Counted from the stretch's first letter, positions 22,301 through 34,200 are shown. The stretch is DNA of 64,000 nt from Xenoacremonium recifei (GCA_012184525.1 WOFQ01000001.1:1240001-1304000), one strand, 5' to 3'. Numbers and translations are program-made. Notes: generated by a model from the letters alone, not told the origin.

Positions 22301-23697
22301 ATATAAATGGATTCCTTCTCGATCCCATATTACTTCCAAATGTACGCTACTTGGTGTCCTATGCGTCTGGAATGACATCGCAAACGAAATCCGTACCTTA
22401 CCTACTCTTCGCACTAGCCCATGTGCAACAATCATCGTGAGGCCCTCCACGTTGGTTGAGGCTAGACTGTGAGATTTTGTCTAGGGTAGCATACGGAGGT
22501 GGCCTCATGACTGAAGCTAGCCCTCGGGAAACAGGGATTCTCCAGTGCCTCACACGCCGGGTCGCATCAGTCATGCCCACCTTCTGTTATTTGTGAGCCC
22601 ACCATGTGAGATCTAGAAGGATCTGTTTTCTGGGGCGAGATGGTCCCGTGGCTTTGCATTTTGAGCATCTTGGAGACCCCGGACTTGGCACCTGTAAGTG
22701 TGGTTACATGAGAGAATCGAAGTTGACGGCCAAGCGCTGCATAGCTCTCTGAGCCGAGGAATAGGCGGTCAAGGAGATTGACGATCTTCAATCCTTCGTA
22801 CTCTGTAGTTCGCGAGATGATCCTTAACTATGGGGCCGTAGAACTGCCTGACCTCGTCACAACCAAGAAATGCCAATCTTCACAACTGTGGGGGTAGATT
22901 GGAGGCCCCGGACTCTGGAGAACATGACGGAATCCAGAGTCTCCTGCACGATGAGGTAGATTCAGCCCAATGCAAAGAATAAATCATAGTTGAAAACTCT
23001 GATGTGAGACAATAGATAACGGATTGCCACAACACCACGTTTTCCATCACCAATGGCGTTCAGAACTTGTCCTGCTCTAGCATGTGCCAGCCGTGCCATG
23101 ACATGGATTCTCACGACCGTCGCGTTATGACGTAGAGCCTCTCCACCATGAGCTGGACTAAAGCGCACCAAGCAGGCCCCCTGATGAAGAGCGCGATATC
23201 GTTGATTAGTTTGCCAATTGCGACACGAGGACTGGGGCATCTCGGCACGGCGATAGGCGGCAGAGACGTTGAGAGTGGATTGCGATGCCGACGGGGTTGT
23301 TGGGCGCGTCCGCCACGCCGAGTTATCACTGAGTAAGGATTCGGCCACGGGTGTGATCTAACGCTGCTACGGTCGTCCGGTCGGGCGGTGCCATCACCTC
23401 AGCCGGCTGTGAGTGGTTCATGGGACGTTGCCTCTGTGGGCGCGCGGCGAAGGCTTGTACCGGGTACATCATGGAAGGTTTCGTGGCTTCAATGTCGAGG
23501 AACGTGCTTCGGACCCTGCAACGGTTCGAAGGGAAAGAATGGCATTTATTAAATAGCATTGGACCCCTGCAGCGGAAAATTGCATAGGTCCGACAGGATA
23601 GGAGCTTCACTAGCAAAGAACGATGGCGGTTGAAAACTGGAGAGCCCGTTGGAGCTCCTTTTGAGGCTGATGAATGCGCGTCGAGCCCCTGAGCCTT

Positions 23698-23719
23698 GCT
23701 GCTGCTGCTGTGCTGCTGC
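23698..23719. repeat. (CTG)n-like microsatellite
   Basis: About seven CTG/GCT units with one interruption. It lies roughly 0.9 kb upstream of the coding-looking start of the sugar transporter, possibly within its 5' untranslated region. Confidence 0.6.
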
Positions 23720-24593
23720 GAGGTCGCACCTTCCTGACATTATTATTACATGTACATGCAAGCCCGCGCAACTTCCTTTCCTTCCTCCAACAACATCTGC
23801 AGCTTGCATCCTCCAGCATCGACTTCGCTTCTTTCATCTACTCACCCGTCGTCAGTCCTTTTCACCGTTTTCCCGCCCGTTGCGAGCCCATTTAGCCGCG
23901 CCGCGCCGCCGTTGCCCGCTATTCTTTTGCTCTGCTGCAACTGCGACAGGCAGCCCTTTTCGTCTCCTGACCTCGTGTCAACTGAGTGGTCCGCCCGCGA
24001 ACATCATTCTGCATTCGAGCGCCCCACGGCCAACACGCGCGCTCACGCTGAGTCTTGTCTCATTCCCTGAGTGGTCATCTGCGAATCTTTCTGCCTTTTC
24101 AGCCAAGTCTGGCACAGTTGGAACGCCCGAACCGGCATAACGTCTCGGTGCTGAACGACCCTTTCGCTTTGCACCCCGGCCGCTCTCTCGACGCTGCCCC
24201 ATCGCCTGCACCGCCCGTCCGCCCGCCTGTACCGCGCGAAGACGACGCTGAAGCCGTACCCGAGCCTCTCAGGTACCAGGTACTAGCTACCGCCGCCTCA
24301 CAGACACTGTCCTGCACTGTCCCGTCAGATCGGAACGCTGTACCTCGTCACACGGTCAAATCCAGCCAGCACCAGGCACACGAGACTGTTTAAAGGCACC
24401 GCCAGGTCACAGTCAATCTAGACGACTCCAGACCAGGGTCCTGGAAAGAGAAGAGCCCCAGGTCCAATCGCCCATCCCATCAGGACCCTGATTTGGATGC
24501 CATCCTCCGTCACCAGACCCCATAATTGACTCCGCCAGGCCTCGAGGTGCCGATAACCTCTGATCTCCTCCTCCCTTCCCTTCTCTGCCTTGA

Positions 24594-27033
24594 CACAAGT
24601 ACCCTCCCTCCCCAGTGTGTGCAGACGGGCGCTGCTGCTTAACAGCCCCCAGATCTCTGAAAATTCCTTCCCTCAAGCCCAGTCGTCTTCCGTCCAACAT
24701 TCCCCTCCGGACGCTTCCATCACGCTCCGACCACAACCACGCCTACGATTACGACTCGCCAGCTACGTCATTGTTGTCGTCCCGCGACGAGTATTCGCAG
24801 AACCATCACTCTCACCGTCGATCCTCCGGCTCTGGCTCCGAGTCATCCTGGACCGATACTGGCGACATCGGCGACCAGCTTGCCGACGAAGACGAGGATC
24901 CCCTCCGTCTGCAGCTCCCTGACGAGATCGAGCAGGAGCTGCTCGCCGGCGTCCAAAGACGGCATACCAAACGCCAGAAGAAGGTCCGCATCCAAGGCGC
25001 GTCGCCGCGACGGCACCACCGGTCACACTCAAAGCATCATCATATCATCAACAAAGAGGCCATCGAGGTCCCCGACTTCACACCGAAACGTCCCTCACGC
25101 GGTGAACGCTGCGTCGGAGCCATCATGTCGGGACGCTCAGGCTCCATCCACGGCCTCACAGGCAAGGCCCTGTTGTAAGCAAATTCCATACCTCGTGACA
25201 CCTATCATAGCTGACATTGCGCAGGTATTTTACAAGTATCTTTGTATCATTAGGCGTTTTCCTCTTTGGATATGATCAGGGCGTTATGTCGGGCATTATC
25301 ACGTACGTATTCTGTCCTCTCGGAAACAAGCCGTGGAACTAGCTTGGCTGACATTGGCAGTGGCTCGTACTTCATTGATTACTTCGATCACCCCTCCAAG
25401 GCTCAAGTCGGCACCATGGTTGCAATTCTAGAGATCGGTGCTTTCATCTCCTCTTTAATAGTCGGTCGAGTCGGTGACATTATCGGACGACGAAAAACCA
25501 TCTTCTATGGATCATGCATCTTCTTCGTGGGCGGAGCTTTGCAGACCTTCGCTACTTCCATGCCTATGATGATGGTAGGTCGTATTATCGCCGGTTTGGG
25601 CGTTGGCATGCTCTCGACCATTGTCCCTGTGTATCAGTCCGAGATCTCTCCCCCTCACAATCGAGGAAAGCTCGCCTGCATCGAGTTCTCTGGCAATATC
25701 ATTGGATATACGACCTCTGTGTGGGTAGACTATGGCTGCGGTTTCATTGAGAGCAACATGGCTTGGCGAATCCCTCTGCTGATGCAATGCGTCATGGGTG
25801 CCCTCCTCGGACTTGGAAGTTTGATCATTGTGGAATCCCCGAGGTAGGGTTCATCGTAAAATGATTGGCAGTGATCTATATGCTAACTGGAATAGATGGC
25901 TGCTCGACAATGACCATGACGAAGAAGGTATGGTTGTTATTGCTAACCTTTACGGTGGCGGTGATATCCATGACCCCAAGGCCCGAGACGAATATCGCGA
26001 GATCAAGATGGATGTTCTACTTCAGCGCCAGGAAGGCGAACGATCTTACCGCGACATGTTCAGACGATACAAGACTCGTGTTTTCATTGCCATGTCTGCG
26101 CAAGCCTTGGCTCAGCTGAACGGCATAAACGTTATTTCGTACTACGCCCCTTACGTTTTCGAGTCCGCCGGTTGGGTCGGTCACGATGCTGTCCTCATGA
26201 CTGGACTGAACGGAATTACGTATCTCATGTCAACCATTCCCCCGTGGTACCTCGTGGATCGATGGGGTCGACGAGTGATTCTTCTGTCCGGCGCCGTGGC
26301 TATGGCGATCTCCTTGTCTCTGATCTCCTATTTCATCTATCTCGATGTCCGATGGACTCCTCGAATGGTCGTGTTATTTGTCATGATCTACAATGCTGCC
26401 TTTGGGTACTCGTGGGGCCCTATCCCCTGGTTGTACCCCCCTGAGATTCTCCCCCTCAGCATCCGATCCAAGGGAGCTAGTCTTTCGACTGCCACAAACT
26501 GGGCTGCGAATTGGCTGGTGGGTGAGATGACGCCTATCTTGCAGGAATGGATCAAGTGGCGCATGTATCTGGTTCACGCCTTTTTCTGCGTTGCTAGTGT
26601 TGTAATTGGTAAGTTCCGAAAGCCCATGTTTGGGTCAATTCTGTGTCTGACTAGAATTGCAGTTTACTTCATCTACCCTGAGACTTGCGGTGTTCGACTT
26701 GAGGAGATGGACTCGATCTTCGGCGATGCTAGCACAGCAATGGGCACACCCTCAGTGCATGCTGAGACCGGATCGTTAATGAGAGCTGGCTCGCCGGTTG
26801 GATCTGCTCGAGGTCCCATTGGACCTTCAAGCGCCATCCCTGGCTTGTCCCTCGATCCCCCGACCATGGACGATGACCAGAAGTCTCAGATTCAGACTAA
26901 TGGCGGCGAAGACCGAAGTATTAGCACATGGCTATCGAGGGTCGTAGGTCGAAACAGATCCGATAGCAGCGGTAGCGGACAAGGCCGTTATGCGCCTCTT
27001 GGCCAACAAGAGGAGGGCCGACGAGATGAATGA
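24594..27033 (+). CDS. MFS sugar transporter with long N-terminal tail (5' end unresolved)
   Basis: Twelve-span hexose-type transporter, presumably at the plasma membrane. Coding exons 24594-25174, 25225-25302, 25361-25843, 25896-26608 and 26663-27033 join in frame. Signatures are FLFGYDQGVMSG, GRVGDIIGRRK, VPVYQSEISPPHNRGKLA, ESPRW, ALAQLNGINVISYYAP and YPETCGVRLEEMD. The acidic/Ser-rich C-tail is about 110 residues. From 24594 the frame is open and coding-like (His/Ser-rich, then DIGDQLADEDEDPLRLQLPDE), yet it has no ATG until 25125, which would give 564 residues beginning MSGRSGSIHGL. I therefore suspect an upstream exon that I could not place. Intron 3 has a perfect TGCTAAC branch site. 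The transported sugar is unknown. Confidence 0.85.
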
Positions 27034-27616
27034 TCGGACTAAGACTGCTTTTTCCATAGATTTTTTTTTGCATATAGATGGCGCATGAGTTATCTACAAG
27101 GTGCAGAGAGACAAAGGGTTGTTACGACGGTGATGAAGGGCGCGCTGAAGCACAGGCGCGACTACAATGTAGAAGGATTGGATAAATGGGCTGAACCTGG
27201 CTATATCTGACGATACAGAAGAAAGAGATAGACCCTGCAAATGGGCTATTTGGAAGACCGGGCTGGCTTGAGAATAACATTGGGCTTCATGGATCTCGAT
27301 ATACAGTGGTGGCATCTTGAGAAAGCGCTCGCGGGTGGCTAGCCCTACAAGCGAGCTGCGCATGCCTCAGTATTGCGGGCTCGAAACTTGGAGCGCCGAA
27401 TGCCAGTGTATGGAACTGCTGCTTGCCCTTGCTGTTAGAAGAGTTTTAATATTTAAGAGCGAACCTGCTATGATTGTCTGGAAGCCTGATGTTATTTTAG
27501 TGTGAGTGAGTCCAGAAAATATCCGGAAATAGTCCGTGCTCTCAATTACTGGTCCTTGAATTTACAGCCCCAAGTACCAATTACATTTTCACTTATGACC
27601 AGAGCCAAAGACCACC
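27034..27616. other. Intergenic region between two plus-strand genes
   Basis: 583 bp holding the 3' flank of the sugar transporter (with a T9 run shortly after its stop) and the promoter of the LYR-motif gene. Nothing further was identified. Confidence 0.5.
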
Positions 27617-28064
27617 ATGGGCTCAAATATTGATATAGTCCACGCATACCGGCATTTATACCGGAACTTGTTGAAAGCCGTCCAATATGCCACGCCCGCG
27701 CGCCTTGTAGCCCGGCACCAGCTCCGCAAAGCCTTCCGCGAGCCCGGCGCAGCCTACGACGCCGAGGGTATCCGGCGGACAGTCTGGTTCCTCGAGGCCG
27801 CGGCCAAGGAGCGTGGGTTGGAGCACAAGTTGCTGAAGAACTTGCTGAAGGTGCACCGATCGAGAGAGATGGTGAGGGGAGGGTGGCGGCAGGCGTATGC
27901 TGAGTCGAAGCGGAAGCCGTAAGTGAGAGGAATGCGTGAGTTGAGTGATGTTTGCTGACGAGAAATGCAGGGATGCTATGGATGTGCATCGAAAGACGGC
28001 TTGGAGGCATTATGATATGACGGTTGCGATGCTGAATAAGTCAATGGGCTTGTGTTTACGATGA
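27617..28064 (+). CDS. LYR-motif mitochondrial-type protein
   Basis: Two exons, 27617-27918 and 27971-28064, encode 131 residues; the 52-bp intron splits a Pro codon. Near the N-terminus the sequence AYRHLYRNLLKAV carries the L-Y-R tripeptide, and a Phe follows about 22 residues downstream (LRKAFRE). Both are hallmarks of the complex-1 LYR family, whose members act as small assembly factors that bind the mitochondrial acyl-carrier protein or Fe-S chaperones. The rest is basic and helical (TVWFLEAAAKERGLEHKLLKNLLKVHRSREM). I do not recognise the specific member; it resembles an uncharacterised fungal subgroup. The next gene encodes frataxin, another mitochondrial Fe-S protein, convergent 449 bp away; this may be chance. 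Confidence 0.68.
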
Positions 28065-28513
28065 GACCGGATGAGATGTTGAGATGGTTTGCGAAGTTGA
28101 GCAGGTACCTGGCTGGGCAGTGAAGCCTGGAGGTGAGTATTATTGTTTAAGGGAATGGAGAGAGCTGTAAAGAATCTAGCCGGAAAAGCGCTGGAATTGT
28201 ACAATATAGGACTTTGGAAACGTGACGGCGTTGAGGCGAACGAGATTTGGATCAAGGATATACTACGCAGGTAGAACTGGTACGACTGTATAATAACAGA
28301 GCATGGGAGTGTTCTTTCAAAAACTCGAATATTTTTCGAGTAATGAGTCCAAATTGCAACGCCTGTATTATCTTGCGTGATTTCAATGTACATTCTGAGC
28401 TGGGTGTCTCCTACCAGCTGTAGCTGAACATGGCCCTCCATGAACCAATCTGCCTCCAACGCCCAAAGCAAAATATTAATACAGAATCTCTCCATTGTGC
28501 CATGTCCACAAGC
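28065..28513. other. Convergent intergenic region
   Basis: 449 bp between the stops of the LYR-motif gene (plus) and frataxin (minus). No coding sequence or structured element was recognised. Confidence 0.5.
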
Positions 28514-29174
28514 TTATTCTTCGCTGGGAGTCTCGACATCCACACCCATCTCCTCCAAGAATATATCACTGAGAGAGCTGTTATCACGACTGTATATCCA
28601 TTTCCCTGTTGCGGTGCCCTCCTTGTCACCCTGGCCGTCGCCCAGTATACACCAATCGTACCGTTTGGGGCCAGAGATGGGTGAGGAGAGCCATATTTGC
28701 TTGTTCGGGGGCTGCTTGTTCACGACGTAAGTGCCTTTTCCGGGAAACGTAATTGTCAGGACTCCAGACTACGAGAAGCATGTTAGCTATGAATCTTGGA
28801 AAAAGCAGAAACCGGGTACGAACAGAAAATTCCACATCAACGTCTTCCCTGGTATCCGCAAGCTCTTCAAACTTGCTCAGCACGTTCTCGAGATACTCAT
28901 CGGCGATCTCGTGATACTGGCCGTCCGTCAACTCGGCAAGCGCATAGCTCGTCTCTGTCTTGGCCGGCTCGGCGGCAGAGGGCTGGTCGGTCTCGGGCAT
29001 GATGCCTTTTGACCGGCTTGTGCTGAAGGAGATGCATCTTCGAGGAGTAACCGTGCGGGCGAGGACGAGGCGAGGAGCGGCTGGAGCGAAGCGGAGGCTG
29101 GAGCGGCAGATGTTGGAGGTTCGTAAGGCTCGCGAGGCGAGGCGCGCTGTTTGGGATACCCTCTGGCAAGACAT
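28514..29174 (-). CDS. yfh1: Frataxin, mitochondrial iron-sulfur assembly protein
   Basis: Iron-binding activator of mitochondrial Fe-S cluster assembly. Two exons, 28824-29174 and 28514-28768, give 201 residues. The first about 60 residues are Arg/Ser/Ala-rich without acidic residues, fitting a mitochondrial presequence. The frataxin fold follows: the acidic helix YHEIADEYLENVLSKFEELAD, strand VDVEFSSGVLTITFPG, then GTYVVNKQPPNKQIWLSSP, YDWCILGD and GKWIYSRDNSSLSDIF. The Cys in YDWC replaces a residue that is often hydrophobic. The 55-bp intron (28769-28823) uses the unusual donor GTTCGT and ends CTCGTAG. The length matches fungal frataxins. It is divergent from AP-3 sigma across 349 bp. Confidence 0.95.
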
Positions 29175-29523
29175 GGTTTATGAAGGGCGATCAATGGAGC
29201 GTGGTGTTTATGGACAGCAAGACTGGAGAGAATGAGAGGTGTGGGTGTTCAATTGGAGGTCGAGTGCTTGTCGGGTTGAATGACGAGAGGAAAGAATGGA
29301 TGAAGCTCCCCGCCGTGAAGCTCGTGACGGAGCTGCTTCACTACGGAACGGAACTTTACAGAGGGTCTCGGCGCTGGGTTAGCGCTGTCATGTGCTGCTG
29401 GAGACGCCGGGCGGGAACCCCACCTTGGGCAATCGCAGGTCATCCATCATTATATTATCAACCACCGTCATCGTCCATTTCCAACCGACAGGCTCAGTTC
29501 TGCACAGGGGGCAATGCGCGACC
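29175..29523. promoter_or_regulatory. Divergent promoter, frataxin / AP-3 sigma
   Basis: 349 bp between two divergent starts, presumably carrying both promoters. No specific factor site was assigned. No coding sequence of its own was recognised. Confidence 0.5.
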
Positions 29524-30149
29524 ATGATTAATGCATTCCTGGTCTTCAACGGCCAAGGCCAGCCTCGTCTGACCAAGTTCTACACACAGCTGGTAAGTGT
29601 TTCTAGCGCTTGCGCAAACGACCAGACTCGTCCTAACATGCGACGCAGGAAACGAGCATCCAGCAGCGCTTGATCTCCGAGATCTTCACCCTCGTCTCGA
29701 ACCGTCCGGCAGGATCCTGTAACTTCCTACCCCTGCCACCGCTGCTCGCCGCCTCGGGCACCTCGCACACTTCGTCCGAGGAGCAGAACGATGTACCCTC
29801 GCTCGTCACTTACCGCAACTACGCGACGCTCTACTTCATCGTCATCTCCACGTCCACCGAGTCTCCCCTGGCACTCATCGATCTAATACAAGTCTACGTT
29901 GAGGCGCTGGATAAGCTCTTCGAGAACGTCTGCGAGCTGGACCTCATCTTCAACTTCGAGACGCTCCATGCTACGCTGTCCGAGATGATAATAGGAGGGG
30001 TCGTGATCGAGGTCAATCTGGAACGCATCGTGGCGGGGGTCAAGGCGCAAGGCACTGTGGCTAAGCGACCTGTCAACGAGGGCCGTGGCGCATCAGGCTT
30101 GGGGGCGGGTTTGGGCATGGGAGCCAATTTTGCATGGACAGGCAGGTGA
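29524..30149 (+). CDS. aps3: AP-3 adaptor complex sigma subunit
   Basis: Small subunit of the AP-3 adaptor, which sorts cargo from Golgi/endosome to vacuole. Two exons, 29524-29592 and 29649-30149, encode 189 residues. The start MINAFLVFNGQGQPRLTKFY is the typical sigma-chain beginning. The longin-type body follows, with YRNYATLYFIVI, ESPLALIDLIQVYVEALDKLFENVCELDLIFNFE and a C-terminal EMIIGGVVIEVN. The segment NFLPLPPLLAASGTSHTSSEEQND is an insertion in the loop that in AP-3 sigma chains is longer than in AP-1/2. The Gly-rich tail (GASGLGAGLGMGANF) is longer than usual. The ETS after the splice is in phase 0. Confidence 0.93.
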
Positions 30150-30305
30150 CGAAAGAGATCGAAGCGCGCGAGCGAGGTTCATGAGGGGAGCATGTTACAA
30201 TGTGCTTGAGCCTAAGAAACGAGACATCCATCCATGATGTAGGCCACCGACTGGGGTATAACACCAGACTCCAAAATCAACCGAATATTTTACAGAGAGG
30301 AGTGT

Positions 30306-30857
30306 TCATTTCGTCGTCGTCTTGGGTTCCTCCTTGAGAGGAGGCGCTTCCGGCGCATCTTTGCGTCGCTCGTATCGTTGATCGGGGTCCATGGTTCCGA
30401 AGAGGTAGGCTGTCTTTCTTCGAATCTGTAATAAACGTGAGCAGCAATACATAGAGAAGAACCGAGAGGAACCAACCTCATCGACGGGCTTGTACTGTTG
30501 ACCCCACCACTCGAACTCGGAGTAGAACAGGAGGTAGATCAAGGCAGCTATAGAATGTCAGTTGGACAAGCTCGGAATTCAGGGTGAGATGCGAGTTGAC
30601 GAACCAACAATCGTCGCGAGCTGGGCGAACTTAACACCCTTCTCCCACTTCGGTGAGCGGCTGGCCATCGCGATGCGGCGCTTGTACTTCTTCTCGAATC
30701 GCAGTTGTTGCTGGTGGTTCAGGGTTTGGAAGTTCGGCGGCCAGACTTTTCGGGCCTTGTACGGATTGTTGGCGACAGTCAGGGGAGCTCCCTTGAGCAA
30801 AGAGCCCCGGGCGGCCCGACCAGGCGTGGCCATGAGCCGGGCGAGCGTCGCAAACAT
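30306..30857 (-). CDS. Unrecognised small single-TM protein, mitochondrial-type N-terminus
   Basis: Three exons, 30605-30857, 30477-30547 and 30306-30425, encode 147 residues. The ATG at 30857 begins MFATLARLMATPGRAARGS, which fits a mitochondrial targeting sequence (basic, no acidic residues). The middle is dense in Arg/Lys/Trp/Pro (NPYKARKVWPPNF, QQQLRFEKKYKRR). One hydrophobic segment follows (FAQLATIVGALIYLLFY), then FEWWGQQYKPVDE and a charged tail MDPDQRYERRKDAPEAPP. The style suggests a conserved inner-membrane protein, but I do not recognise the family and assign no function. Intron 30548-30604 uses the donor GTTCGT, intron 30426-30476 GTTGGT. The splice phases agree across all three exons. 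It is convergent with aps3 (156 bp) and divergent from the LeuRS gene. Confidence 0.78.
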
Positions 30858-31238
30858 GTTGTCAAGGTGTTTGGCGAGCTTCGAAGAGGAATTGGCGAAG
30901 CTGAAGCTTTTGAGATTCGGGTGTGACAATGGGCAGGCACTTGGAGCCGGGCTCCGACGGTAGCCACAGCACCGCCACCCGCGACTCGTGCACTAGCCAC
31001 AATTTGGCTGCCACCTGCAAGTTGCCCCGCGATTTTCACCCCTCCTGAGGCGGACGCTCAATCTTTCTTCGACAAACCGAGTGACTCAAAATTTCGGCCG
31101 GGAAATTTGAAGGTCAGCATTCCTACACCGTCACAGCGTTTCTAAGCAGATTTGGAGCTGACAGTGTTCTTAAACAGTCCCGTACCTCTTCGTCGGATTC
31201 TGGAAGCAATTCGAGCTTCGGCGACCGAGTTTCCCACC
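30858..31238. promoter_or_regulatory. Divergent promoter, small TM protein / LeuRS
   Basis: 381 bp between divergent start codons. No TATA box or known operator was recognised. It must contain both transcription starts unless transcripts overlap. Confidence 0.45.
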
Positions 31239-34200
31239 ATGGCTGCGACAACTTCCGTCCCCAAGGCCATGGAGGCCCTGACCATCTCAAAGACGAAGGA
31301 GCTCAAAGGAGTACGTGCTTCTGCTTTGCGTGCTTTTGGTTGTAATTTTCTGACTTTTTGCAGACCGAGAAGCGTGATACCCTCATCGCCATCGAGAAAA
31401 AGTACCAGCAGAAGTGGCAGGAGGACCGAGTCTTCCAGCCTGACGCTCCCTCGACCGCCGAAATCCCCCTCCACTCCATTTCCGCCGCCGAACTGCGAGA
31501 ACAGCAGCCCAAGTTCTTCGGATGCATGGCCTATCCCTACATGAACGGCACCCTCCACGCCGGCCACTCGTTCTCGGTGTCCAAGGTCGAATTCGCTGCC
31601 GGTGTCGCTCGCATGCAGGGCAAACGCGCCCTGTTCCCAATGGGCTTCCACTGCACCGGTATGCCCATCAAGGCTTGCGCTGACAAGCTCGTCAACGAGA
31701 TCAAGCTGTTCGGCCGGGACTTCGAGGGATATAACCCGGAGGAGTCGGTGATCGAGGAGAAGCCGGTTGAGAAGCAGACCAAGACCGACCCCACCAAGTT
31801 CACTGCGAAGAAGGGCAAGGCTGCGGCGAAGACGGTTAAGATGAAGTACCAGTTCCAGATCATGCAGGCGATTGGTATCCCGACCGAGGAAATCCATCTG
31901 TTTGCCGACCCCCAATACTGGCTGGAATTCTTCCCTCCGCTGGCCATCCAGGACCTGACAAACTTCGGTTGTCGAATCGACTGGCGCCGGTCCTTCGTCA
32001 CCACCGACGCCAACCCTTACTACGATGCGTTTGTGCGATGGCAGATGAACCGCCTCAAGGATCTCGACAAGATCAAGTTCGGCAAGAGGTACACCATTTA
32101 CTCTATCAAGGATGGCCAACCTTGCATGGACCACGACCGAGCCGAAGGCGAGGCTGTCAACCCCCAGGAGTACACGGCTCTGAAGCTCAAGGTTCTTGAG
32201 TGGGCTCCCAAAGCTGCTGAGGCTGTTAAGGGCAAGGTTCCCGAGGGCTCCAACTTCTTCCTCATCCCTGCGACTCTGCGACCCGAGACCATGTACGGTC
32301 AGACCTGCTGCTTTGTCGGCCCTAAGATCACCTATGGCGTTTACAAGGCCAACAAGACCGATTATTATGTGGTGACTGAGCGAGCAGCGCGAAATATGGC
32401 CTACCAGGGTATCTTTGCTACAGAAGGTGTCATCGAGAAGGCTGCTGAGATCCCCGGTACCGATATCGTGGGTTCTCTGATCCACGCCCCTCTTTCTCTG
32501 CACAAGGAGGGCGTCCGAGTCTTGCCCATGGAGACCGTTCTGCCGACCAAGGGTACGGGTGTTGTCACTTCGGTGCCTTCTGACAGCCCTGACGACTACG
32601 CGACCGTGACCGACCTGGCCAAGAAGGCTGATTACTACGGCATTAAGAAGGAGTGGGCGGAGCTTGAGATCTTCCCCATCATTGATACCCCCTCATACGG
32701 TGATCTCTGCGCGCCTTTCCTGGTTAAGAAGCTCAAGATTGCTTCTCCCAAGGACACTAAGCAGCTCGAGGAGGCCAAGGAGCTGGCATACAAGGAGGGT
32801 TTCTATCAGGGTGTGCTGAAGGTTGGTGAATTCGCGGGCGAGAAGGTCGAAGTCGCCAAGCCCAAGGTTCGCAAGCAAATGATCGATGCTGGCGAGGCCT
32901 TTGCCTACTCCGAGCCGGAGCGAAAGGTCGTCAGCCGATCTGGAGACGACTGTATCGTGGCTCTGATGGATCAATGGTACTTGGACTACGGCGAGGAGAA
33001 ATGGAAGGAAACTGCCCTGAAGTGGGTTGAAAACGCCGACGGCAAGGGACTCGAGACCTACTCCCAGGAGACCAAGAACGGCTTCGAGGCTGTGCTCAAC
33101 TGGCTGAACCAGTGGGCGTGTGCCCGAAGTTTCGGTTTGGGATCCAAGCTGCCATGGGACCCCCAGTTCCTCGTCGAGAGTCTGAGTGATTCTACTATTT
33201 ACATGGCCTATTACACCATCGCTCATTACCTGCACAAGGATCTTTTCGGCCGAACGAAGGGTCTGGGCAACGTCGGCGCTGAGCAGATGATCGACGAGGT
33301 GTGGGATTACATCTTCTGTCGCCGCGACTTGGACGATGAGATCCTGTCTAAGTGCAAGATTCCCAAGGAGACTCTCGAGAGCATGCGACGAGAGTTTGAG
33401 TACTTCTACCCCCTGGATGTCCGAGCCTCCGGAAAGGATCTGATCCCTAACCATCTGACTTTCTTCCTCTACGTGCATCTGGCCATTTTCCCGCCGGAAT
33501 ACTGGCCTCGGGGTGTGCGTGCCAATGGCCATTTGATGCTGAACGGCGAGAAGATGAGCAAGAGCACTGGAAACTTCATGACTCTGCGGGACATGACGAT
33601 GAAGTATGGTGCTGATGCTTCGCGAATCGCCCTCGCTGACGCTGGTGACGGTGTTGCTGATGCCAACTTCGAGGAGGATGTTGCGGACAACAACATCCTG
33701 CGTCTGTTCACTCTCCGAGACTGGATGGAGGAGATGGTTCGGGACCAGGACCAGCTCCGCAGCGGCGAGATCAACGCCTTCCAGGACGCCCTTTTCAACA
33801 ACGAGATGAACGCTGTTGCCCGTGAGGCGATCGACCAATACAAGAGGACCAACTACAAGCTTGCGCTGAAGGCCGGTCTGTATGAGCTGACCAGCGCTCG
33901 TGACTTCTACCGTGAAGCCTGCGCCGCGGCGAACATCAAGATGCACAAGGATTTGGTGCTGCGGTACATTGAGTTGCAGGCTCTGCTCCTGGCCGTCATC
34001 GCTCCTCACTGGTCTGAGTACGTCTGGCTGGAGGTTCTGAAGAAGGACAGCACCATCCACAACGCGAAATTCCCCGAAGTCGATGCTGTCGATGCTTCTC
34101 TCTCGGCTAAGCGAGAATACGTGCGCAACACTGCGTCAAACGTGAACTCTGCTGAGGGCCAGCAGCTGAAGAAGAAGGCCAAGGGCAAGGACACGGCCTT

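Larger units (their letters stand above)
18452..24593. other. About 6 kb without a supported gene
   Basis: Contains the upstream region of the Chs7-like gene and the presumed 5' region of the sugar transporter. Roughly 18.5-20.9 kb and 23.6-24.6 kb are GC-rich with many overlapping frames, as in the other intergenic regions. About 21.0-23.4 kb is visibly more A/T-rich, with only short broken frames on both strands. I found no transposase, reverse transcriptase or terminal-repeat signature. A decayed element or a multi-exon gene too diverged to recognise remains possible. Confidence 0.5.

Noticed and set aside
18452..24593. A transposable element
   Set aside because: The A/T-rich core invites it, but I found no transposase or reverse-transcriptase motif and no flanking terminal repeats, so I report only the composition.
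31142..34060. Two minus-strand ORFs of about 450 codons opposite the LeuRS gene
   Set aside because: Low-complexity Leu/Val/Gly/Asp translations, as produced by the reverse of a codon-biased gene; the LeuRS reading is unambiguous.
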